NCBI RefSeq assembly: GCF_007859675.1
Contig: NZ_CP042305.1
Location: 1,178,001-1,242,000, forward strand
DNA from: Humibacter ginsenosidimutans
GTDB taxonomy: Bacteria; Actinomycetota; Actinomycetes; Actinomycetales; Microbacteriaceae
Length of the DNA: 64,000 nt
Direction of reading: 5' to 3'
The stretch's first letter is position 1. Each line of letters starts with the position of its first letter. A model generated the notes under the pieces. It was given only the letters and a program-made list of their open reading frames with translations. It was not told where the DNA came from and made no database searches. Positions 8,463 to 16,412 of this stretch are shown piece after piece. The position numbers and the translations under genes are program-made.

Positions 8463-10141
8463 CCCCTCGCCAGCCTGCGGTGCGCTCCGCGCGACGGCCG
8501 AGCGGCATCCGGGCCGAGACGGGCCGCACGGTCGACCTCGTAGCCCGCGAAGTCGCCTTCGAACCAGTGCCAGCGCGCGGGATCCTGCTCCGTGCCTTCC
8601 CAGGCGAGGATGTGCGTGGCCACCCGGTCGAGGAACCACCTGTCGTGCGCGGTGACGATCGCGCACCCGGGAAAGTCGAGCAGCGCGGCTTCGAGGCTCG
8701 CCGAAGTCTCGGTGTCGAGATCGTTCGTCGGCTCGTCGAGCAACAGCACGTTGCCGCCCTGTTTCAAGGTGAGCGCCAGGTTGAGCCGGTTGCGCTCCCC
8801 GCCGGAGAACAGGCGAACGGGCTTCTGCTGCGCCGACCCCTTGAACCCGAAGGCGGCGATGTAGGCGCGCGACGGAATCTCGACCTGTCCGACGGTGATG
8901 ACGTCTCTGCCGCCTGAGACCGCCTGCCACGCCGTCTCCTCGGAGTCGATGCCCGCTCGGCTCTGGTCGACGTAGGAGATGCGTACGCTCTCACCGATGA
9001 CGAACTCGCCGGAGTCGGGATGCTGTCGGCCGGCCATCATCTCGAACAGCGTCGTCTTGCCGACTCCGTTCGGCCCCAGAACACCCACGATTCCGCCCGG
9101 CGGCAACGAGAACGAGAGATCGTCGATGAGCGGACGATCACCGAACCCCTTGCAGACGTGCACGGCGTCGATCACGAGCGTGCCCAGTCGCGGCCCCGGC
9201 GGAATCTGGATCTCGTCGAAGTCCAGCCTGCGCGTGCGCTCGGCCTCCGCCGCCATCTCCTCGTACCGGGACAGCCGCGCCGCGGAGATGCGCTGCCTGC
9301 CCTTCACACCCTCGCGCACCCAGGCCAACTCCTCGCGGATGCGCCGACGCCGCTTCTCGTCCTTCCTTCCCTCGATCGCCATCCGCTCCTGCTTGGTCTG
9401 CAGGTAGGTCGTGTAGTTGCCCTCGTAGGCGTACGCACGTCCGCGATCGAGCTCGAGGATCCACTGCGCCACGTTGTCAAGAAAGTACCTGTCGTGCGTC
9501 ACCGCGATGACCGTGCCCGGGTATGCGGCCAGGTGCTGTTCGAGCCACGCCGTGCTGTCGGCGTCGAGGTGATTGGTCGGCTCGTCGAGCAGAAGCAGAT
9601 CGGGCTGGCGCAGAAGGAGTGCGCAGAGTGCGACCCGACGGCGCTCTCCCCCCGAGAGATCCGCGACAGGAGTGTCGGGCGGCGGGCAGTCGAGAGCGGC
9701 CATCGCCTGCTCGAGGCGGGAGTCCAGATCCCATGCGTCGCGATGATCCAGTTCGTGCTGCAGCTCGCCCAGCTCGGCCAGCAGCTCCTCGGAGAAATCC
9801 TCGGCGAGGCGCTCGGCGATCTCGTTGAATCGCCGCAGCATCTCCGTGGTCTCGGCCACGGCATCCTGCACGTTGCCCAGCACCGTCTTGGTGTCATCGA
9901 GCCGCGGCTCCTGCAGAAGGATGCCGATGCTCACCCCTGGCGCGCCCGTCGCCTCTCCGGCCGACGGCGTCTCCAAACCCGCGATGACGCGCAGCACCGT
10001 GGACTTGCCTGCGCCGTTCGGCCCGACGACGCCGATCTTCGCGCCGGGCAGGAACGTCAGCGAGACGTCGTCGAGAATGACCTTCTCGCCCTTCGCCACC
10101 CTCACGTGGCTGAGCTGAAAACACCACTGTGTCGCGGCCAT
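8459..10141 (-). CDS. ettA: Energy-dependent translational throttle protein EttA (ABC-F)
   Basis: A 560-residue ABC-F protein with two ATPase domains in one chain and no membrane segments, close in length to E. coli EttA. First cassette: GPNGAGKST, the inserted arm, 'LSGGERRRVALC' and 'DEPTNHLD'. The linker (about 240-300) is rich in Arg/Lys. Second cassette: GPNGVGKTT, 'FSGGERNRLNLA', 'DEPTNDLD'. EttA binds the ribosomal E site and gates entry into elongation according to ATP/ADP level. Start at ATG 10141 follows GGTAGGAG. That ribosome binding site can pair with a degenerate fluoride aptamer just upstream, which would place EttA in the fluoride response. Downstream genes overlap or follow closely. 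Confidence 0.92.
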   Translation of the reverse strand: MAATQWCFQLSHVRVAKGEKVILDDVSLTFLPGAKIGVVGPNGAGKSTVLRVIAGLETPSAGEATGAPGVSIGILLQEPRLDDTKTVLGNVQDAVAETTEMLRRFNEIAERLAEDFSEELLAELGELQHELDHRDAWDLDSRLEQAMAALDCPPPDTPVADLSGGERRRVALCALLLRQPDLLLLDEPTNHLDADSTAWLEQHLAAYPGTVIAVTHDRYFLDNVAQWILELDRGRAYAYEGNYTTYLQTKQERMAIEGRKDEKRRRRIREELAWVREGVKGRQRISAARLSRYEEMAAEAERTRRLDFDEIQIPPGPRLGTLVIDAVHVCKGFGDRPLIDDLSFSLPPGGIVGVLGPNGVGKTTLFEMMAGRQHPDSGEFVIGESVRISYVDQSRAGIDSEETAWQAVSGGRDVITVGQVEIPSRAYIAAFGFKGSAQQKPVRLFSGGERNRLNLALTLKQGGNVLLLDEPTNDLDTETSASLEAALLDFPGCAIVTAHDRWFLDRVATHILAWEGTEQDPARWHWFEGDFAGYEVDRAARLGPDAARPSRGAHRRLARG

Positions 10142-10192
10142 GGATGCTCCTACCTTCCGTTGCCGTCCGCAGAACTGCACGGACGTCGGTCA

Positions 10193-10240
10193 GGTAGGGG
10201 CCATTGGCATTCGTCGCGGTTATGGTGAGCCCCTCCACCA
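10193..10240 (-). promoter_or_regulatory. Degenerate fluoride riboswitch-like element upstream of ettA
   Basis: On the minus strand this holds the fluoride aptamer layout: GGTG/CACC stem 1 enclosing GAGGGGCT, then AACCGC, then AATGGCCCCTACC. GGGGCT can pair with GGCCCC (six pairs, one G-U), the pseudoknot expected of the class. It departs from consensus in GATGG (here GAGGG), in CTGATG (here CCAATG), and in having only a weak stem 2. The 3' strand GCCCCTACC can pair with the ettA Shine-Dalgarno GGTAGGAGC (10146-10154), eight of nine positions, around an internal hairpin CGTCCG/CGGACG. The same platform is used by the clear copies nearby, so I favour a diverged riboswitch over chance. Confidence 0.5.
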
Positions 10241-10249
10241 CGTTGTCGC

Positions 10250-11794
10250 TCAGGTCCCTCTCGTCGTCGCGAATGCCTCGACAGGTCGTCCGTTCGCCGG
10301 ATCCGTCCTGAAGATGTCGCGATAGAGGTCCCCTCCGAAACTCGTCGGCAACGGCTCTCCGACGACGAGCCTGAACGTGCGCTCCCGTTCGGCTCGAAGG
10401 AAGAAGGCGTCGGCATCGCCGACGAAACCGTGCGCGAGATCGTACAGGTGCGTGACGTAGACCACGCGAATGCCCGAATCGAGCAGAGCACGCACGATCT
10501 GCCTGGCGATCTCCGACCCCTCGCGCTCGTTCGTGGCGGCGAACGACTCGTTGAACAGCATGAGCGAGGCGGGCGTGATCTGTCCGACGATCTCGTTCAT
10601 GCGCGCCAGTTCCTCGTCGAACTTGCCGCTGGCCAGCTCGGTGTCTTCTTCGCGCTTGAAGTGCGTGAAGACACCAGACGCGACCGTCGCCGTCATTGCC
10701 CGAGCCGGCACGACCATGCCTGCCTGCATCATCAGCTGGGCAAGACCCCTGCTTCGCAGAAAGGTGGACTTGCCCCCGCGGTTGGCCCCGGTGACCATCA
10801 TGAGTGGGTGCGAGCCTGCATCGATGGTGTTGCCGACGACGGCGACGCCTTCGCCGCCTGCCGCGGAGCCGACGAGCGCCAGGCTCGGGTCGTAGAGCTC
10901 GTCGCACGCGAACATCTGCTGCGCCTGCGCGACCGGAACGGGCATCGATGTGTGCTGGGTGCGGTCGTCGAGCGCGTGGATGAGATTCAGGCATCCGATG
11001 TAGAAACCCAGCTCGAGCCGCAGCATCGAGAAGAAGCTCAAGATGTGATCGGTCGACCTGGCCAGCGCGTCGGCGACCAGGTTCATGCCCTTCCCGCGGA
11101 ACTCGTTCAGGGCGTCGGCACCTGCCTCATCACGCTCGGCGATGCGGAATGCCGGAATCGGGTGCGTCAGCGCGCTCCACCGCTCACCGATGGTGCGCTT
11201 CTCCCGCTCCGGGCGTCGAAGCACGAGCGCCGACGGCTTGCCGCCGCGGTCGAGATGCGCGCTGATCATCACGCTGCCGCGAAAGCGCAGTCGCCGCAGG
11301 TGACGGTCGATCTCGGCGAAGTAGGCGTCATCCAGCTCACGCACGGTCATCTCGAAGAAGCGGCGGAAGCCTGCCGACTCGAACTCGTGGGCGTGATCGA
11401 CGGCGATCAGTCGCAGGGTGCGCAGTTCGGAGACGAAGATCTCCAGCACCTGCACCGCGTGCGAGAGCGTTGCGCCCGGATTGCGGTCGCTCAGCCACCC
11501 GTAGACCTTGCGCTGCCTCGTGAACGCATCCAACGCGAGGGCATACAACTCACGCACGATGCCCTCGTTTCGCATGCAGTCGCTGAGAACCTGTTGCCGG
11601 TAGAGGATGTCGTCGACATCGACGAGCGGTTCGAGCAGCAACCTGCGTGCGGCATCCTCGAGGAACCCGTCGCCGGTGCCCATCGCCGCGATCAGCGGGT
11701 CGAGGCCGAGGTCCTCAGTGAGCGCCTCCGCGTTCGGAAGCGGATTCGGTTCGGCGGGCAGGTCGCGATCGGCGAACAGCAGATACGTCTTCAT
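10250..11794 (-). CDS. MutS-like ATPase, second of a tandem pair
   Basis: A 514-residue protein ending in a MutS-type ATPase domain: Walker A GANRGGKST (about residues 333-341), 'MLFNESFAATNEREG' as Walker B/signature, and a conserved 'VVYVTHLYDLAHGF'. The first ~300 residues are helical and resemble the core/lever part of MutS proteins; the N-terminal mismatch-binding and connector domains of MutS are missing, as is the Smr domain of MutS2. Its ATG overlaps the stop of the upstream paralogue (ATGA, 11791-11794), so the two likely form a heterodimer made in equal amounts. The pair sits behind a fluoride riboswitch. DNA repair or another DNA/RNA-bound role is inference. Confidence 0.8.
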   Translation of the reverse strand: MKTYLLFADRDLPAEPNPLPNAEALTEDLGLDPLIAAMGTGDGFLEDAARRLLLEPLVDVDDILYRQQVLSDCMRNEGIVRELYALALDAFTRQRKVYGWLSDRNPGATLSHAVQVLEIFVSELRTLRLIAVDHAHEFESAGFRRFFEMTVRELDDAYFAEIDRHLRRLRFRGSVMISAHLDRGGKPSALVLRRPEREKRTIGERWSALTHPIPAFRIAERDEAGADALNEFRGKGMNLVADALARSTDHILSFFSMLRLELGFYIGCLNLIHALDDRTQHTSMPVPVAQAQQMFACDELYDPSLALVGSAAGGEGVAVVGNTIDAGSHPLMMVTGANRGGKSTFLRSRGLAQLMMQAGMVVPARAMTATVASGVFTHFKREEDTELASGKFDEELARMNEIVGQITPASLMLFNESFAATNEREGSEIARQIVRALLDSGIRVVYVTHLYDLAHGFVGDADAFFLRAERERTFRLVVGEPLPTSFGGDLYRDIFRTDPANGRPVEAFATTRGT

Positions 11795-13386
11795 CGGTGC
11801 GCCTCCCCAGCGATCGCTTCGATGATCTGCGGACCGCGCAGATGGTATTTGTCGGCCAGGGCGAGTGCATAGGCAAGGCCATCGGCCGGTCGCCGTTCCA
11901 GCTTGAAGGTGCGTTTCGTCGGCTCCGCCGGATCCACGGCAGCGACGAGGCTCACCGTCGTGTCGCTCAAGGTGCTGAGCTCATCCACGAACGTGACGCA
12001 CACCGCGAGGATGTCGCGAGCGATGATCTGCCTCAGCACGGCGGTGCCGAGCAGTACCGCGTCATCGAGAGTCGTCGAACTGAAGATCTCGTTCAGGATC
12101 ACGACGCTGTCACCCGTCGCGCGCTCGAGGATGTCGTGGATGCGCACGAGCTCGTCCTCCAGCTTGCCGCGCAGGCTCGTGACGTCTTCCTGCTGCTCGT
12201 AGTGCGTGTAGATGTCGTCGAATGCGAAGAGCGACGCGGCCTCTCCGGGCACCGGAAGCCCCAACTCCGCCAGCCAGTGCAGCTGGCCGAACGTGCGTGA
12301 GAAGGTCGTCTTTCCGCCCTGGTTCGCGCCGGTGACCACGATGAGCCGTTCGCCCCGTCGCAGCTCGAAGTCGTTGGTGACGAGCGAAGCACGCTCTCGC
12401 CCCATCCGTGAGGCGAGTGCCAGATCGAACGTGTGACGAGCCGAGACTTCTTTCGATGACGACACGTTCGGCATGCAGAACGCGAGTCCGTCCTCGATCA
12501 TGGGCGCGACGTGCTCGCGATACGAGAGGAAGAATTGAAGCTCTCGATCGACGCGGGCGACCGTGGGATCGAGGTACCGGCGTTGTCTGGTCGTCACGTA
12601 CTCACGCAAGGCAGCGAAGACAGTCGGGTTCTCCTGTGCCACCAACTGGAGAACGCCTTCTTCGACGCGATCGACATCCACGTACTCTCGGAACCTCACG
12701 AGGTGCTCTTTCACGTCGCCCTGTCGGAATCGGGCGAACGTGGCCTCGACCTCGCCGCTGTAGTCCGGTTCGTCGGCGAACGGAGCGACCTCGACGCGAA
12801 GTCCGTCGATGCGCACCGTGAAGTGGATGCTGTCGAGCTCTGCTCTGATCTCTCGCCCTTCGCGTTCCGCCGAGATGAACGCTTCGCTCCCGACCAGCTG
12901 GGCGAGCCACTCGCGCAGCGCGTTCAAGCCGTTCGAGTGCAACGTCAACTCCGTGAGTGCGGCGCTGAACGCGCGCACGGCGGCGTAGTACGTGAGCATG
13001 CCGGACAGCATCCAGAACGGCCGCTGCTCTGCTGCATACAGCTTCGACGCCTGCTGCATTCGTGCGCGATGCAGCCTCAACTGTTCGGCGAAGGTCGACA
13101 CGGCGTCGTGCACCGGCTGCTGCGCGAGATCGGTGTACACCTCCTGGCGATACACGACAACCTCGGGGTCTCGTGTCGGCGTGCGATAGATCGGCACGAG
13201 GTCGTACTCTGCTCGGTTCGTCGCGATCGCCTCGACGAGCTGATCGAGTCCGAGGTCGTGAAAGCACTCCGGTTCGCCGGTGGCCAACGTCGTTTCGGGG
13301 CCGGGAGAGAGCAGGCTTCGGAACGATGGGCCCGTCGCGGCCTCTGCCGCCTGGTCGCTGCGCAATTCGAGATTCTGATTGATCAC
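11791..13386 (-). CDS. MutS-like ATPase, first of a tandem pair
   Basis: A 531-residue paralogue of the following gene, about 20-25% alike by eye. Walker A GANQGGKTT lies at about residues 347-355, followed by 'VVILNEIFSSTTLDDA' and 'VCVTFVDELS'. The N-terminal 300 residues are helical with 'EVVVYRQEVYTDL', matching 'DILYRQQVLSDC' of its partner, so both share one architecture without the mismatch-recognition domain. Start GTG 13386 lies 6 nt after GGTAGGAG. That ribosome binding site is complementary to the 3' strand of the fluoride aptamer at 13430-13480, so translation should rise with fluoride. Target nucleic acid and activity unknown. Confidence 0.8.
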   Translation of the reverse strand: MINQNLELRSDQAAEAATGPSFRSLLSPGPETTLATGEPECFHDLGLDQLVEAIATNRAEYDLVPIYRTPTRDPEVVVYRQEVYTDLAQQPVHDAVSTFAEQLRLHRARMQQASKLYAAEQRPFWMLSGMLTYYAAVRAFSAALTELTLHSNGLNALREWLAQLVGSEAFISAEREGREIRAELDSIHFTVRIDGLRVEVAPFADEPDYSGEVEATFARFRQGDVKEHLVRFREYVDVDRVEEGVLQLVAQENPTVFAALREYVTTRQRRYLDPTVARVDRELQFFLSYREHVAPMIEDGLAFCMPNVSSSKEVSARHTFDLALASRMGRERASLVTNDFELRRGERLIVVTGANQGGKTTFSRTFGQLHWLAELGLPVPGEAASLFAFDDIYTHYEQQEDVTSLRGKLEDELVRIHDILERATGDSVVILNEIFSSTTLDDAVLLGTAVLRQIIARDILAVCVTFVDELSTLSDTTVSLVAAVDPAEPTKRTFKLERRPADGLAYALALADKYHLRGPQIIEAIAGEAHR

Positions 13387-13429
13387 CCGTGGCTCCTACC
13401 TAGACGTGCACCGAGGGTCGGTCGGTGCC

Positions 13430-13480
13430 GGTAGAAGCCATCAGCGGGTCATTCCGCGGTTGCGGCGAGCTCCATCGCCG
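13430..13480 (-). promoter_or_regulatory. Fluoride riboswitch controlling the MutS-like pair
   Basis: Minus-strand aptamer: GGCG/CGCC stem 1 around ATGGAGCT, AACCGC, stem 2 GCGG/CCGC with a 6-nt loop, then GCTGATGGCTTCTACC. GGAGCT pairs with GGCTTC as the class pseudoknot. The 3' strand GGCTTCTACC (13430-13439) can instead pair over 10 positions with GGTAGGAGCC (13391-13400), which contains the Shine-Dalgarno of the MutS-like gene, around a hairpin GCACCGA/TCGGTGC. This predicts that ligand binding frees the ribosome binding site. No U-tract terminator is present. Confidence 0.9.
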
Positions 13481-13578
13481 TGTTCCGTCTACCAGTCTGC
13501 ACGAGCGGGCACGGAATCGCCATCACCGCGCCGTCGAGCCTTGCGTTCCGGCACTCGAGAGGCAATAGCATGTGAGCA

Positions 13579-13638
13579 CGGCGATGGATCCCGCCGAGGC
13601 ACCGTCGCCTGAACCGCACACGCTGATGGCTTCCTACC
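13579..13638 (+). promoter_or_regulatory. Fluoride riboswitch controlling ppa and the MFS gene
   Basis: Aptamer GGCGATGGATCCCGCC, an inserted hairpin (AGGC/GCCT), GAACCGC, a very short stem 2, then GCTGATGGCTTCCTACC. CTACCTC (13634-13640) can form a 7-bp hairpin with GAGGTAG (13649-13655), covering the AAGGAGG ribosome binding site 5 nt before the ppa ATG. Translational control is inferred. A TTGCGT / TAGCAT pair at about 13543 and 13566-13571 is a possible promoter. It lies head to head with the riboswitch of the MutS-like pair, 98 bp away. Confidence 0.88.
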
Positions 13639-13659
13639 TCGTTTCAAGGAGGTAGCACC

Positions 13660-14166
13660 ATGTCTGCAAGCGGTATCGAGATGGTCGTGGAGATCCCGGC
13701 CGGCAGTCGGAACAAGTACGAGGTCGACCACGAGACCGGCAGGATGCGGCTCGACCGCACGCTGTTCACGGCCATGGTCTATCCGGCCGACTACGGGTTC
13801 ATCGAGGACACCCTCGCCGACGACGGCGATCCGCTCGACGCGCTCGTGCTTCTCGACGAGCCGACCTATCCGGGAGTGGTCGTGCGTATCCGTCCGATCG
13901 GCCTGTTCCGCATGGACGACGAGAACGGCCACGACGACAAGCTGATCGCCGTTCCCGACGGCGACGCGCGCTGGAACGACCTGCGCGACATCGACGATGT
14001 GCCGCAGACCACCCGTGATCAGATAGCCCACTTCTTCGCGCACTACAAGGAGCTCGAGCCCGGCAAATTCGTCACAGTGCACGGCTTCGCGCCTCGTCGC
14101 GACGCAGAAGTGCTGCTGCACGACGCTGAGCGAGCATTCCGTTACGGCGAGACGTACGAGAGCTGA
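13660..14166 (+). CDS. ppa: Inorganic pyrophosphatase, family I
   Basis: A 168-residue soluble pyrophosphatase with 'EIPAGSRNKYEVDHETG', 'YPADYGFIEDTLADDGDPLDALVL' (signature with the Mg-binding Asp residues of DGDPLD), 'DDKLIAVP' and 'HFFAHYKELEPGK'. It hydrolyses PPi to phosphate and keeps biosynthetic reactions pulled forward. Family I enzymes are strongly inhibited by fluoride, which fits the riboswitch directly upstream: more enzyme when fluoride rises. Start ATG 13660 with AAGGAGG. The MFS gene follows after 8 bp, so both share the riboswitch-controlled transcript. Whether the genome has a second, housekeeping ppa cannot be seen here. Confidence 0.95.
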   Translation: MSASGIEMVVEIPAGSRNKYEVDHETGRMRLDRTLFTAMVYPADYGFIEDTLADDGDPLDALVLLDEPTYPGVVVRIRPIGLFRMDDENGHDDKLIAVPDGDARWNDLRDIDDVPQTTRDQIAHFFAHYKELEPGKFVTVHGFAPRRDAEVLLHDAERAFRYGETYES

Positions 14167-14174
14167 CCGCACCG

Positions 14175-15425
14175 ATGGCGACCGAACACGAGGATGCCCG
14201 CCGCCCGCGCTGGCTCACCCTCGGCGTGTTCAGCATCGGAGCGACGAGCTTTCTGTCGGATGCCGGCCACGAGCTCGTCACGTCGGTGCTGCCCGCGTTC
14301 ATCACGAGCGTGCTCGGCGCAGGGGCGGCGGCGCTCGGCATCATCGACGGTGTGGCGGATGCTCTCACCGGCCTGGCCAAGCTGGCCGGCGGCCCGCTCG
14401 CCGACGATCCGCGCCGCCGGCGTACGGTCGCCGGCGCCGGATACACCACGACCGCCGTGGCGACGGCCGCCATCGGGCTCACCACCGCGGTGTGGCAGGT
14501 GGGTGTGCTGCGCGGTATCGCGTGGATCGCGCGCGGGTTCCGCTCTCCGGCGAGAGACAGCATGCTCGCATCGCTCGCGGGATCCGGCGCCTACGGCCGC
14601 GCCTACGGTGTCGAGCGCGCGGGCGACAACCTCGGCGCGGTCGTCGGACCGCTGCTCGGCGGGGCTCTCGTTGTGTGGCTCGGGCTGCGCCCGGCGATCC
14701 TGCTTTCCGTGGTGCCCGGCCTGCTCGCCGCCGTCGCGATCGGCGTGGCCGCTCGCCAGGCTCGCAAGCTCACGACCGATGCCGGCGAGCGGGTGGTGAC
14801 ACGGGCGCGACTGGTCGAGGGCTACCGCCGGCTACGCGGCACCGGTCTCGCCAGAGCGCTCGTTCCCGTCGCGCTGTTCGAGGGCGGAAACCTGGCCGCC
14901 ACACTGCTGATCCTGCGGGCGTACCAGCTCTTCCTCGACGGCGGTATGACCGAGTCGCAGGCGACGGGCCTGGCCACGGTGCTCTACGCCGCCTACAACG
15001 CCGCGGCGGCCCTGATCGCGGTGCCGGCGGGCGCACTCATCGACCGCATCGGGCCGCGCACGGTGCTGGCACTCGGCGCCGCGGCGTATGTGGTCGCCTA
15101 TCTCGGCTTCGCGTTCGCACCCGATGTCTGGCCGGCCGTTCTCGTGTTCTTCGTGCTCGGCGGCGTGGGCATCGGCCTCGGCGAGACCGCGCAGTCGACG
15201 CTTATCGCGCACGCCCTTCCCGACGCCCTGCGCGGCTCCGGGTTCGGCATGCTCGGCCTCGTGCAGGCCGGCGGCGACCTCACGGCCACCGTAGTCGGCG
15301 GCATCGTCTACGCCACGGCCGGTCCGCTGTGGGCGTTCGCGTACGCGGCGGCGTGGATGGCGGCATCCTGCTTCGCGGCCCTCAGCGGTCGCCGTCAGGA
15401 TCGGCTCAGGCTCGCAGAGCGCTGA
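14175..15425 (+). CDS. MFS transporter in the ppa operon
   Basis: A 416-residue membrane protein with about 12 hydrophobic segments in two six-helix halves and the MFS loop-2-type sequence 'GPLADDPRRRRTVAG', plus 'ALIDRIGPRTVLALG' at the start of the second half. It begins 'FSIGATSFLSDAGHELVTSVLPAF', typical of the MFS branch found beside phosphatases and heavy-ion genes. It follows ppa by 8 bp and so is probably controlled by the fluoride riboswitch at 13579-13638. The substrate is unknown; export of fluoride-related or toxic metabolites is inference only. No DNA-binding or regulatory domain is attached. Confidence 0.8.
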   Translation: MATEHEDARRPRWLTLGVFSIGATSFLSDAGHELVTSVLPAFITSVLGAGAAALGIIDGVADALTGLAKLAGGPLADDPRRRRTVAGAGYTTTAVATAAIGLTTAVWQVGVLRGIAWIARGFRSPARDSMLASLAGSGAYGRAYGVERAGDNLGAVVGPLLGGALVVWLGLRPAILLSVVPGLLAAVAIGVAARQARKLTTDAGERVVTRARLVEGYRRLRGTGLARALVPVALFEGGNLAATLLILRAYQLFLDGGMTESQATGLATVLYAAYNAAAALIAVPAGALIDRIGPRTVLALGAAAYVVAYLGFAFAPDVWPAVLVFFVLGGVGIGLGETAQSTLIAHALPDALRGSGFGMLGLVQAGGDLTATVVGGIVYATAGPLWAFAYAAAWMAASCFAALSGRRQDRLRLAER

Positions 15426-15455
15426 ACCACATCGTCGATCACAGCACCGAGCCGA

Positions 15456-15833
15456 TCACAGCACCGAGCCGAGCCAGAGTCCCCCGAAGCCCGCCGCGAC
15501 CGTGGCGACGAGCACGACGAACCCGTTCGTGATCGCCATCACGTACTCGCGCTCCTGGACGAGCCGCATGGTCTCGATGCTCGCCGTGCTGAAGGTGGTG
15601 TAGCCGCCCATCAGTCCGGTGCCGAGCACGAGAACCCACGCCGGCGCGAGCAACGAGCTCAGCGTCAGTCCGGTGAGCAGGCCGAGCACGAGCGATCCGG
15701 ACACGTTGATCACCGCCGTTCCCCACGGAAAGACCGACCTCACCCGCGAGCGCATCAGCCCGTCGACGAAGAAGCGCAGGGCGGAGCCCGCGCCGCCGGC
15801 GACGCACAGGGCCGCGAAGACGCCCGGGTTCAT
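15456..15833 (-). CDS. crcB: Fluoride channel FluC/CrcB, subunit 2
   Basis: A 125-residue protein with four hydrophobic segments. It has the FluC motifs: 'GGAGSALRFFVD' near the N-terminus, 'GTAVINVSGSLVLG' with the pore Asn, and 'GTGLMGGYTTFSTAS' in helix 3. Starts at ATG 15833, overlapping the stop of the other subunit by 4 bp. Pairs of different small FluC proteins in one operon usually form an antiparallel heterodimer that lets fluoride leave the cell. The pair is downstream of a riboswitch-controlled enolase. A longer in-frame reading upstream (to 15953) lies inside the other crcB and is not used. Confidence 0.95.
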   Translation of the reverse strand: MNPGVFAALCVAGGAGSALRFFVDGLMRSRVRSVFPWGTAVINVSGSLVLGLLTGLTLSSLLAPAWVLVLGTGLMGGYTTFSTASIETMRLVQEREYVMAITNGFVVLVATVAAGFGGLWLGSVL

Positions 15834-16369
15834 CTGCTCTTCCTTCCCGGCAGGGCGCGCCAGCGCTGGATCTCTCCGCCGACGGCGATGCCGGCGAACG
15901 ATGCAGCCGCGCCCACGATCACCGTGAGCACGCCGTAGAGGATGCCCACCCACGCGTGGCCCCCCACGAACGTCTGCGCGACGCCGACCGCGAGCGTGCT
16001 GTAGGTGGTGTAGCCGCCCATGAACCCGGTGCCGATCAGCAGGCGGAGCGTGCGCCGCACGCCCTCGTCGCCGCCCAGGTGCAGCAGGGTCTCGAGAACC
16101 ACACCGAGAGCGAACGCGCCCGTGACGTTGATCACGAAGATGCCGAGCGGGAACACGCCGGCCGGGATGACCAGGCTCAGAGCCTCGCGCGCCGCGGTGC
16201 CGACGGCCCCGCCGAGCGCGACCACCCCGAGGTACGACCAGCGCAGGTGCACGGGGCGAGGACGCGAGGGCGGCCTGGCGTCTGCGACCTCGATGTCGCT
16301 GTCGATCGGCAGGTCGTGCGACGCCGTCGGGTGCGGCCGGCCCACGGCATCCGATTGCGGCGGGGTCAT
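15830..16369 (-). CDS. crcB: Fluoride channel FluC/CrcB, subunit 1
   Basis: A 179-residue FluC subunit. The first ~45 residues are hydrophilic and Pro/Asp rich, an extension not needed for the fold; the core then has 'GGAVGTAAREAL', 'GIFVINVTGAFALG' and 'GTGFMGGYTTYSTL'. It probably pairs with the overlapping downstream subunit. It begins 43 bp after the enolase stop, so the order eno-crcB-crcB is likely one transcript behind the riboswitch at 17748-17812. A start nearer the core (within the extension) is possible, but no internal ribosome binding site stands out. Confidence 0.93.
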   Translation of the reverse strand: MTPPQSDAVGRPHPTASHDLPIDSDIEVADARPPSRPRPVHLRWSYLGVVALGGAVGTAAREALSLVIPAGVFPLGIFVINVTGAFALGVVLETLLHLGGDEGVRRTLRLLIGTGFMGGYTTYSTLAVGVAQTFVGGHAWVGILYGVLTVIVGAAASFAGIAVGGEIQRWRALPGRKSR

Positions 16370-16412
16370 GGTGGTCGTCTCGTCGTTCAGGGTCGTTCCT
16401 CTCGAGGGCGTG

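Noticed and set aside
11791..13386. A true MutS mismatch repair protein
   Set aside because: Only the lever/ATPase part is present; the mismatch-binding and connector domains are missing, and no mutL is nearby.
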